64,000 nucleotides of DNA from Himantopus leucocephalus (Eukaryota; Chordata; Aves; Charadriiformes; Recurvirostridae): assembly GCA_003993805.1 (NCBI GenBank), contig RSEF01000031.1:59252563-59316562 (forward strand), read 5' to 3'. This document shows, piece by piece, positions 1 through 10,800 of the stretch (its first letter is position 1; every line of letters starts with the position of its first letter). The position numbers and the translations under genes are program-made. The notes below the pieces were generated by a model. That model did no database searches. It was not told the DNA's origin and was given only the letters and a program-made list of their open reading frames with translations.

Positions 1-2714
1 CATGGCCTGCAGCCAGATTTGATTGCAAGAGAGTAAAAACTGTTGTGGGCAGTAAGCGTATGAAACCAGCCATGATAAATCACACAAAAATGAGTGACTA
101 GTGAAACAAAAGAGAAAACAACTCCAAAACCCAGCAGCAGTAAAGAAACAAGCTACATGAGAATAAACACTGACAAACTAGTCACTCATTGCTAGGTTCT
201 TGGTCCTCCCAGGAATGTTTGCAAAATCAATGCAACAAACTGCAGACAGTACAGAAAGATAAATTAGGAAAAAAGGATATGATAGAAACAGCCTCTTAAA
301 ACACAGAAATATCAATTTAAGGCTGCACTTGAATGACAGATCACCTCAGTCAAGCATGCCTGCTGTTTTAGTTTATCGCTAAGCACTGACCATTCAGGAT
401 GACTTTTCTTCCTACCGGTGGAGACTGTCTTAAATGCCTGTATTTACGAAAACTTGGTAAGGACCAAAGCAAGTAAGAGCCCCCCTTCTGAGAAGCAGAC
501 ATACCCGGAGGAGCTGACATAGTGGAAAAGAGGTTGAAACGGGGGGAAAAATATTGTCAGTTCATCTTGTGGAGCTTTCTTTTGTTTTTCAAAGGCAGAC
601 AGTGTACAGATCCAAACCCAGACTCAGAGAAGTGAATTCCAAGTGACCATCCCTTTACATGCAGGGCAAGAGCATTTGGTCCAGCTTTATCCTAGGGCGG
701 CTGATTAAATCATTTTATTGCTGCTGCAGATGGAAAGAGAGTCTTGTTTTAGCAGGACACCGATCAACTGCAGTATATTTTTGTGTTAGGCTTCACTCTG
801 GGGAGGATGGAAGAAGCTCACAAACAACATGCTGGAGGCACACTGGCACCCAGCCCCCGGGGACTGCTCGGGGCCAGCCTTGGCAGGGGGTGGCACGGAG
901 AAGCACCCCAATGCTCGCCTGCTGTCTCCCTCCCGGCAGCTCCTGGGGGCCGCGGTGTCCCTGTGCTTCCCTGGGGGTGGGCAGTGGGACAAGGATGCAG
1001 TTCTCCAACACCCAGCCCATACACCAAGGACCCGCACATGGCCACCTTCCATGTGTGGTGACCAGACTGGATGGCTACAGGTGAAACTTCTCAGGTTAGC
1101 AGGCGAAGCATTTCCNTTTTTTTTTTTTCCTTTTGCCTTGGACAGTGTAAGTCTGTGTTTATTCCATGAACGCTTATTTTCCTCTAACTCACAACAGCAA
1201 AATAAAAGAAGCACTTCTGCTCCTGCCAAGTCACACACAGCTGTCCATCCCTCAGAGGCTCCAGTGGGATGTGGCTCTTGTAAATGCACACCTATTCTGA
1301 AACAGCCCTTTTCTTCTGCTTAACCATACTGTGTCCCTTTCTTCTGCCGTCTTTCACCATCTTGGTTGTTGATCCTGACTTTACAGTTTTCTGGCATGGC
1401 CTCACACTCACCCTGCAAATTCCTTACACAAAGAAGTATGAGGAATAATCTTTTAGGGAGTGAGAGGAGAGAAAAGGAAAAAAAAGATCTTGCTTGTGTT
1501 TGCAGTTTTGTTAAGATTACAGAAACAGGATAAGGCGCTACTACATCAAAGACAGAGAAGACTCACTCCAGCTGAACTGCAGGGACATTTATGTTCTTCT
1601 GCTATTGCTCACCTCCCCTTGTGCACCCGCTGTCCTCTCCAAATCCCCTCCTGTTCTCAGAGTGGCACTCGCGATGGGCAGCTACACCACCTCTTCCACT
1701 GGGACAACGGTGACTGAGACAGGAAAGGACACTGAGCGTCACTGCCAGCTACCAACAGGGAGAAGGGTCTTGGTGCACCTTCTGCAGGCTGGAAGCAATG
1801 CTATGGGGAGACAACTTGTTTTAGCCAGAAAGTGCTACAGAAATGCCTGGCATTTTCCACATCCCGATACAATCCCATCCTCAACAGGGAAAGCCACTTG
1901 CTATGCTAGCTGAGAAGGAAGCTCATCAGCTGCGACACAACTGCACTTCTTCATGCCCTAGCCATCTGTAAGCTGTATCAAGAACCCTCCTTATCACACT
2001 GCGTGTTATCTTGTACATAGCATGAATAGAGATAAGTACTGCATGAAATAGCTGTAGCGCTTATTTACAGCTTTGTATTGTTTTCCCCAGATACAAATAT
2101 TAGAGAGCGAAATCTAAAATGAATACTGAATCATTATATATGAAAAAGATCCATGCAAATCATTTATCATGGTGTAAACATAGAGAGTGTAGGAGTAATT
2201 CTAATTCTAGTCTGACACCATTTTCCCCATATTTGCCACAACATTACTACAACATATCTTATAGTTCTTGGTGGATGAAAACACAGTTGTTGCCGTTTTT
2301 TATAGTTTCTACTGGAAATAGTCAGCATTGGGGTAAGGTTTGCTTCCACCCATGGAATTTTTATGTGAAATATAAAATGTGACTACCACATATGGATCAG
2401 ATTAATAAATGTAAAATAATCCTATGTTAAATTTGGCAAATTCTGCAGAACTTCAGATATGAAAGGCTTGCCTCTCCATCCATAGACTCCAAAAGGCTCA
2501 GAGAAGATGGCAGTCAAAGACAGTCCTTGAAAAACACCCCAGGAGAGCAGCATGCAGTGTGCCAGTAGGAATGGCCTTGTTGAAAAGGGTGTTATCAAAG
2601 CCCCTTCATGTATTTAAGGTGTTGTTATTTAAGGAAGCTGTATAAATTTTGAATGAGTGAGAGATTCGTAGCATACTCCTACTGCAGTTTTTCACTGAGT
2701 GCAAAACACAGCTT
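1..2714. other. Non-coding sequence, with a GC-rich patch
   Basis: No gene is recognised. The part at about 816-1010 is GC-rich with a handful of CpGs. It carries open frames on both strands up to 167 codons, but none resembles a known protein, and this is what GC-rich DNA gives by chance. A single N at 1116 sits beside a T run. The rest is ordinary unique-looking sequence. Confidence 0.55.
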
Positions 2715-4285
2715 TCATAGAATCGTAGAATGGTTTAGTGATCTTAAAGATAATCTAGTTTCAACCCCCCTGCCATGGGTAAGGACACCTCTCACTAGAC
2801 CAGGTTGCTCAAAGCCCCATCCAGCNNNNNNNNNNNNNNNNNNNNNNNNNNNNNNNNNNNNNNNNNNNNNNNNNNNNNNNNNNNNNNNNNNNNNNNNNNN
2901 NNNNNNNNNNNNNNNNNNNNNNNNNGGTTGGCCTTCTGGGCTGTGAGCGCACATTGCTGGCTCATGTTCAGCTTCTCATCAACCAACCCCCAAGTCCTTC
3001 TCTTCAGGGTTGCTCACAATGCATTGTCCCTCCATACAGCCTGTATTTGTGCTTGGGATTGCCCCGACCCACGTGCAGGACCTTGCACTTGGCCTTTTTG
3101 AACTTCAAGAGGTTGTCATGGGCATAGCTCTCAAGCCTGTCCAGGTCCCACTGGATGGCATCCCTTCCCTCCAGCTTGTTGACTGTGCCACACAGCTTGG
3201 TGTCATCAGCAAACTTGCTCAGGGTCACCGACAAAGATGTTGAACAGTGCCAGTCGCAGTACCGACCCCTGAGGAACGCCACTCATCACTGGTTTCTACT
3301 TGGACATTGAGCCGTTGGCTGCAACTCTTTGTGTGCGACCATCCAACCAGTTCCTTATCCACTGAGTGGTCTACCCATCCATCAAATCCATGCCTCTTCA
3401 ATTTAGAGACCAGGATGTCATGCCGAACAGTGTCAAATGCTTTGCATAAGCCCAGCTAAATGACATCAGTTGCTCTCCCTTTATCCACCAACGCTGTAAC
3501 CCTGTCACAGAAGTCCATCAAATATGTTCAGGCATGACTTGCTCTTGGTGAAGCCATCTTAGCTATTACCAATCACCTCCTTATTTTCTATGTGCCTTAG
3601 CAGAGTTTCCAGAAGGATCTGCTCCATGATCTTGCCAGGCACAGAGGTGAGACTTGACTGGCCTGTAGTTCACTGGGTCTTCCTTTTTTCCCTTTTTGAA
3701 AATGGGGGTTATGTTTCCCTTTTTCCAGTCAGTGAGAAATTCACCAGACTGCCATGACTTTTCAAATATAATGGAAACCAGCTAAGCAACCTCATCTGCC
3801 AGTTCCTTCAGGATCCACTGATGGATTTCATCAGGTCCCATAGGCTTGTGCACCTTCAGGATCCTTAGATGGTCTCATACTTGATCCTGACATACAGTGA
3901 GCTGTTCTTCATTCTCACAGTCCCTGCCTTTGCTTTCTGTGGCTTGGGCAGTGTGGTTAGAGCCCTTGCTGGTGAAGACTGAAGCAAAAAAGTCATTGAG
4001 TACCTCAGCCTTCTCCATGCCCTGGGTAACCAGGTCTCCTGTTTCCTTCCGGAGAGGGCCCACATCTTCACTAGTTTTCCTTTTATCACTGACATACTTA
4101 TAGAAGTATTTGTTGCCCTTGATGTCCCTGGCCAGATTTAACTCTATCTGTGCTTTAGGTTTCCTAACCTGATCCCTGGCTGCTCAGACATTTTCTCTGT
4201 ATTCCTTCCAGCCTACCTGTCCTTGCTTCCACCCTCTGTAGGCCTCGTTTGTGCTTTTCAGTGTATCCAGGAGCTCCTTGAATAG
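2715..4285 (-). mobile_element. CR1 non-LTR retrotransposon, 5'-truncated and decayed
   Basis: The element lies on the minus strand, so its 3' end is at the left. The left boundary has TCATAGAATCGTAGAATGG, the complement of the ATTCTATGAT-type tail of CR1, followed by the usual CCCTGCCATGGG and ACTAGACCAGGTTGCTCAAA segments of its 3' region. On the minus strand between 3282 and 3004 a reverse transcriptase palm and thumb segment is readable, including KFADDTKL with the catalytic ADD, then LEGRDAIQWDLDRLESYA. Further 5', at 4063-3875, is the pre-RT linker [11 protein letters not shown] and [17 protein letters not shown]. Frames are broken by indels and stops, so it is inactive. Similarity fades at about 4285; the endonuclease domain and ORF1 are missing, the normal result of incomplete reverse transcription. 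It is interrupted by a 100-N gap. Confidence 0.95.
2826..2925. other. Assembly gap of exactly 100 N
   Basis: The run is exactly 100 N, the usual placeholder for a gap of unknown length. It lies between two pieces of CR1 that are in the same orientation and order, so it most likely marks failure to assemble a repeat. Confidence 0.95.
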
Positions 4286-4305
4286 AAGCCTTGTTGGCTT
4301 CTATT
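4281..4305. repeat. Perfect 10-bp hairpin at the CR1 truncation point
   Basis: AATAGAAGCC and its exact complement GGCTTCTATT flank a 5-nt loop TTGTT. It sits where recognisable CR1 similarity ends, so it may mark the insertion junction. Confidence 0.6.
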
Positions 4306-7300
4306 ACCTCAGGAGCCCCTGGCTTATCTCCACAAGTCTTTGAGTATGCTACAGTGTACTCAGTACATCTCGGAGCAACAGGTGGAGGGCCCTCACTAAC
4401 ACCCTCTAACCTTGGTGTGTCATCACTTGGCTTGTCACGGGCAGGCCTGATAATACCCCCTTTCCCCTCAAATCTAGTTTAAAGCTTTCTCTGACATGTG
4501 CCTGGGAGACTTTCACGCAATGCCCCCTTTGGGCTTCAGGTCAAACATTTCTCTGGTGGGACCGTGTGTGAAAGGAAGTGGGGATATCTCCAGCAGTGTA
4601 AAATAGGAAATGAGAAAGAAAGCAAAGCTGAATAAAATCTACATTCGTATTAATGCAACAATATCTTACATGTACTTCTCATAAGATGATTTGGAGCAAG
4701 AGGACCCAAGCAAATAAGACAAAATACACAACTAGGAGGCATACGGGAAGATCCAGGTGGTGTGAGCTATCAGCTTGTCTTTCACAACACTACACCTGCC
4801 CCATCCCTGAGGACCCCCATTCTAGTCTCCCATGAGCTGAACAGCTCTGAACGTGCAGGTTATAGATAAAATCCTGACCTCAGCTTTTCCAAGTATCTGA
4901 ACTCCAACAGGAAAATTTGACAGGTTTTCCAGGTTCTTCAGTCTATTGCACCCATGGTTCACAAAGGGACTTTTAAATAAATTGTTTCTGCTAGTACTGC
5001 ACCCATTTCCTGATTTTCTACCTTCTCCACAGATATATGCACATGCATACTCCAACTTCTTCTGAATTCTGTTCTGGGATTTTGAGCTGCTGGGTTTGGT
5101 GACATTTTGCGCAAAATAATGGCTGGATTGTGTAGGAACACTAAAATCATGACTTGCTCCAAAACGTATTTCCCCTTCCCAGCAGGAATACATTATGTGT
5201 CTGCTTCAAAAACCTGTCTTCACCTTTGAACTCCTGTGCACAGAATTTATTTGGTGTTTAAGACATGGCTATCTTTGCCAACAAATCACCCCCTCTCTGA
5301 GGAACCTGGCTCCTTCCCTCTTGAAGCATGAAACATGATAATGACTTACCGTGAAAGCTTCCTTGGGGCTCTGCCTGTGTTCTAGCTGGGCTGGGAGAAG
5401 CAGCAAGCCTTGCCCACAAAGAGTGAAGTTCCAGTGTGTGTAAGCATCACCTCATTCTGGGCCTTAATAGTTAGTATTTCACCTATGTCTGCTCGTCCCT
5501 TTAATCCTCATCACCTTCTTTCTTTTCAGAACAAATAAACTAAAGTGAAAAACTATTCCTAAAGGGACCTACAGCCTTGACCACGCCTGATACTCCTGCT
5601 GGCATATAGACTCCTTTGCTTACAGGCTGACCTCTGCTCGCCCTGTTCTCTTCCAATGGTCACATCACCACATTGCTCCTGACAATTTATCATTTAAATA
5701 CTCACAAATTCCTTGGTGAAATCTTTAGGTCAAAGCCCTCCTTTTAAACCAGACACACTTCTGCATCTACACCTGCCACACATAGGGCCGACTGAGGATA
5801 CACCTGACACACTGTGGCATTCACAGGGTGCTGACAACCACCATTAGCCAACAACCCCACTGGCACCGCCAGCTGCACGACCGCTGTCTCTGAGCATGGA
5901 GATGCTCAGGCAGAAAATGCCTGTGGTTGGTGGGGCTGCATCTACAGCCATCACACCTTCCTGTTTCTTGGGGTGGCAAGACACCTTTGGTCTTCTCCTC
6001 CTACTTCAGTTTGCAAGCCCAGACCAGAGGTAATGAAAAGCAGGTTTCTCTCAGTAGGAGTCGTAAATGGCAGCCGTGGGAGTTCTCATGAGCTCGATGT
6101 CTGCGGCACTTCATGCTTGCCGCCCCCGAGTGCTTGCTGCCAAGTGCTGGAGGCAGGGTACGCTGACACCCAGCTCCTGGCTTTCCTTCTGGAGGTCCTA
6201 TTGGCTGCGTGTCTTCCCACCTGGACCCTGGGCGGCCTTTCCACACAGCCTGGCACCAGCTGCAGATGTTTCAGACACCACATGGGTCTCCAAGCCCTTG
6301 TGTATCTCTGTAGTATCTGAAGCTTTTGAAGTTTGAAACAGCAACAGACAGAAAAGTCTGGGGAGGACCGATAACAAAACAAAACAAACTGAAGAGAAAA
6401 TGAAACGTGGGCAGAAGCAAGCCCTCAGAACTGACCTGTTTATTTCATGGGTGCTTGTTAAACTCTAGCCCGGGTTAACACTTGCTTGGTGTCATTCTGT
6501 GTCTGCTGCTCACAGTCCTGAAAAATGAGTTTGCTGGTCTCTGGCCAGCTGATCCAGCCACCCTCAAGTATTCCTTGGCTGACATCTCTGAAGGAGAAAT
6601 CAAGTTTTAATGCAAATGGAGGAGACCAGGACTGCTTTTCAGCTGACACCTGCAAACCAGAAGTGTTTGAATACCTCCTCGTTTCAAACATACGGTTGTT
6701 GTGGTTTTAAAGAACACCTTGCAAAGATGGCATGTGCAAACTGCTTTCCAAAAAGAAAGACAAAAGCTCGAGCCCATGGCAATTTATCTGCATCCATTTG
6801 AATCCCTCAAAGCAAAAGGTTGTTAAGGAAAAATGATATTCACCACTGATCTAGTGACTGCAGGAGAGAGATGGTTCTCCCCTCACTGCCCCCCTGCAAA
6901 AGAAGAAAGTAAGCCTTTTATCTATAAAAAACATTTTAGACAAAAACAGGAAGTTATTAAATGCCAATAGTCAGGATTCCAACTGATTTCTACATTCATA
7001 AAGATATGTGAAGCTAATCTCTGCATAAAAGCCTGGCTGTTGCCAAAGCAATCTGAGTATTTATCTCTGTGTAAAGACAAACAGTAGTCCCTGCGGAGTT
7101 TTGCTGTTGCCAAAAACCTGACACACAGAGGAAATTTTGGTGTCTTTTTCAACTTTCAGGCGTTCTAGACGAGCCTTTATGCTCTATTGTGGACACAAAT
7201 GCTCCTACAGTCCCAAATCAGTGGCCGTAGCTTGGCTGGAAAAGGAGCACAAAAGCCTAGCTGATAAGAGGGTCCTGAGGCTCATGGTACTGGTCTCCCC

Positions 7301-9256
7301 GGGTCACGATGACACAGGACAAAGAAAAGCAGGCAAGAGATGTCTGGGAAAAATTAGAAGCAAGAAACTGCCTTTCAGTCCATACAGAACCTGTGTGCAT
7401 CCCCTAGTCCAAACTCAGCCAGGATCCTCTTTATGGGAACTGATTACTCATGGTCATGACTTGAGGTGCTGGGTGGGGGACAGACCCATCCCTAAATGAC
7501 AAGACGACCCTGTCCTAGGGGTCTGGGTGAGGCTTTCAAGTCCCGGACATGGGGCAGCTCGATGTGACCAGGTCTGGTGGCAATGCAAACGTGCTTAAGC
7601 AAACGTGAAGGCTCACCGCAAGAGGTCATCTGAGGCAGAAGCGGGACAGCTGGCACCCTGCAGGCAGGGCTCACAAACCGGACTCTGTTCTGCCTGCCTC
7701 TGCAAGGTATATTTAACATGCTTGGGACCTGGGTGTTTCACCGCTTCTCTAGTACCTGCAGTTTTCAATCACAGAAAAATCATTCACGACCATGTTGAAA
7801 AAAACCCTGTTTTGCCCACTTTTCCTTTGGAAATCCATATACCCCCTGTGGTACTCTGGTACTTTCCCAGGGACGGTCACAATGCGACACTCAAACAATA
7901 CAGTTTGTTTATCAGATTTCAAACAACTTTGGTGCAAGAGATTGTTTAATTGTATTTTCTTTTGTTGTTAAGGACATTAAGCGTTACTGGTATTATGTTT
8001 GGATAAACTCCAGTTGCAACACAAGTTTCCAAATGAAGCATGGGCGGATGCAATTTAATATGTAAAGGATTGCTTTGATTCTTGCATAAGATGAAACTAA
8101 TAATATTAGAAGAAAAATATTAGCCTCTATCTGCTTCCTTAATAGGAATAAAATTTGTTTCTCTCATGCTAGTACCAGACTGTGAACAGCAGAAAGTGTT
8201 ACAAAAAGGTAGAGATACTTAAAATGACTGTATTATATACCAATTTTACCTCAACTGCAGGAAAACTGCATGTGCTTTTATTTTTATATACCCGTACTGC
8301 AATTTATCTGATTATAGCTAGCTGGTTAAGCTGTGGTAGACTCCCCTCAAGGCAATTGCATTAAGTCCAGTTATACAAAACAGTTTCAAGAGGCAGAATC
8401 CACCATGACAGCTGTGCTCCTCTGGGAAAACAAAGAGCACGAGCTCCAGAGTGAAGTGGACAACAGGGAGAAAGCCCTTTTGGTTAAGGGGATGTCACTC
8501 CAGAATAAATCTTCCTGGAAAATCAGTCTGTTTTTTGATATGTTAGGATAGCTTCCTCCCCAAAAAGACTCCTCCTCTGATGCTTACAGATCAAAATACT
8601 GTCTTAAAGCACAAGCAGCCTTGGACAGACTGTACATAAACAATGGTGCTATAGTAAGTCACCTGTACACCCCAGTGCCCAAGCAATATCAGGTCCGTAC
8701 AGAGGATGCTTGGGCTATCAGACTACCAGTGATATGTTTACAAATAGCAATGATAAAACAGAGGGAGGGTGAAGCCTCATGGTAGCAGACAGGCACAGCA
8801 TTGCACTTCACAAGAGAAGCTCTGAGTGAAAAACCACCCAAATTTTGCTTGTGGTAAATATATACTGACAACTTCTCAGAAGGGTAAATTCCAAGTTTTA
8901 GCACTTAATTCTATATGTACTCGTTTAAACCTGTCTAGACGAGGCTCGTGACTTGGGCAGAAAAAACAGCTTTTGGTCTGTATTTCTATGCTGAAGATGA
9001 GAGGTCATTTAAAGGGACGCAGCTACCTATTGGTTCTGACAGATGCCTCTGATTTCCCTTGGAACATCTAATTTTCCCTATCTGGACAAGGTGCCATTAT
9101 ACTGTAACTTATGTCTTAGGTGTCAGGGAGAATGAAAGATTAGTATGTTATCAACTTCTATGAAGCCCATCTCTGGATTCCTTAAAAATATTACCATGCA
9201 GAAAGAAGCACTGCAACAGTGTACAGTAGGTACTTTTTTCCCCTGTCAGAAGGGTG
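4306..9256. other. Intronic sequence with no recognised feature
   Basis: I read both strands and see no conserved protein, RNA gene or intact repeat. Open frames here are short and unrelated to known proteins. The region from 6060 to 6260 is somewhat GC-richer. The part just beyond the CR1 edge (4306-4600) may be flanking sequence or unrecognised repeat. Confidence 0.5.
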
Positions 9257-9366
9257 TTTACCATCCTGCAGCATATAATTTTGCTGTGGGAATGACAGTA
9301 TTTCCCATACTTAAAATGGGAAATACAGTGAGTAAGTCTGGAAATGTTTCATTGCTGGTGGTAAAT
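9257..9366. repeat. Imperfect 110-bp inverted repeat with an 11-bp perfect core
   Basis: GTATTTCCCAT (9298-9308) and its exact complement ATGGGAAATAC (9316-9326) flank a 7-nt loop. Outward, TTTACCA near 9257 matches the complement of TGGTAAAT-type sequence near 9358-9366, and a CAGCA block also pairs, suggesting a longer decayed palindrome. It could be a MITE remnant or a structured intronic RNA element. No target-site duplication is clear. Confidence 0.45.
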
Positions 9367-10624
9367 ATCTGGATTCCAGTGGCACCTTCTCTGTATTTCC
9401 TTTGTATTTACCATCCCAGAATTTATATTGATTTAAAGTGTTCAGGCAAACACAGAAGACAGCATTGATAAAATTTAGCCTTTATTTCAACTCACAGCTT
9501 CTAGGATCATATGGCCAAACCATGCATTATACTGAGGAAAAAAGTGCATCTTCAGGTAGTTCTTTCTTTCACCAGTACACAGCTGTGGAAAATCCTGGGA
9601 ATGCAGCTATTGGGGGAGCGGTGCTTTGCACTGTTCTGTTTTACGTCATTAGGTCAGGACGAGCAGGCAAAAAACAAAGCAAATGAAAAATTCAGAATGC
9701 ATAAGACACCCTCATCACTACAAACAAGGGAACCCCAGTCTCATCCATTTAAAGGGTTAGCCATTAAAACTTCTTCTGGGTTAGACAAATGATGTGTCCT
9801 CTCACTATGACCGTGTTTCCCCACATCTTGTGCATTTATCGGAGATGTGAGTTTGATTCGGCATGCTGAACTGATCTTGGTGTTGCAGCTGGTTTTGGGG
9901 AACACTGCTCTACCTTTGGCAGTCTGCTCTCCTGTTCTAATTTTAACCCCTGCTAAGCAAAGTATGGCACCTAAAAGAGTCCAAGAATAATGCTTGCCTT
10001 TCAGCTACTGTGTTAGCACCACATACTGCGTCACTGTGGCTTAAAGATTTCTATATAAATAGGCTCTGAAACCACAAAAAAGAGCACTATCATGCTATTT
10101 TGAAGGTTGCTCAATCTGCATGTTTCTGAGGATGTGACTCCTTTGACCTCTGGCACGCAGTTTGCTCCAGTGTCCCCATAAAAGACTGTAGATTTTGGCT
10201 ATGATAAAAAGGAATAATAATAATGAAGGGAAAAATAAAAAGCACTAACTCTTCTCTTTCAGTTCACTTACTCCCACCTACTCATGAAAGAGCAATTGTA
10301 TCACAGCAGAATACTGAAATACTTTCAACGCCGAAACAGAGCTGATTCCCAGCCACCTTCATCTCTTTCAGAGGTGTTCATGAGAAGTGCCAGACAAAGG
10401 TCATTTAAATCTAGCTCATACCTACCAAGCAAGGAAGGAAGAGGCGTTAACATTGCTGCTTTCTTTACAGCATGCCTTGACTGCAGCTTGGCTTTGTCCT
10501 GGGTCTTCTGCTGCTGGGCATGAAAGAGCCGTCTCTGTTCCCGCTGAACTCTTGGCCTCTCTAATGAGACTGCCAAAGACGACAGTAATTATTTTCTACT
10601 GTCACCTGTTTTCAGACTAAGGGG
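9367..10624. other. Intronic sequence with no recognised feature
   Basis: Nothing recognisable was seen on either strand beyond ordinary short open frames and A-rich runs near 10200-10250. Confidence 0.5.
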
Positions 10625-10800
10625 GAAGCCAACGCGTCCCTCACAGCGACACGGAGCAGGCGAGCTGCTGTGAGGGCAGAGCTCGTGGCTGTGCTCACGC
10701 AAGTGCTCCCCACGGACCTGCCGGGGAGCGTGCGGCTTCTGCGGGGCAAGAACTTGAAAATTCTTCCCTTTTAGCACTCTCCGCTTGCCAGGGACTTCAG
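10625..10800. promoter_or_regulatory. Small CpG-rich patch inside the intron
   Basis: By eye there are about 13 CpG dinucleotides in roughly 170 bp, in an AT-rich setting where CpG is otherwise scarce. That is compatible with a small unmethylated element such as an enhancer or alternative promoter, but no promoter motif or exon was identified. Confidence 0.3.

Noticed and set aside
786..1323. Overlapping 160-codon open frames on both strands
   Set aside because: They overlap in opposite directions in a GC-rich patch, contain an N-derived unknown residue, and resemble no protein. GC-rich DNA has few stops.
3004..4103. Several open frames on both strands within the CR1
   Set aside because: The minus-strand ones are fragments of the CR1 polymerase and the plus-strand ones are their shadows. 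None is an independent gene.
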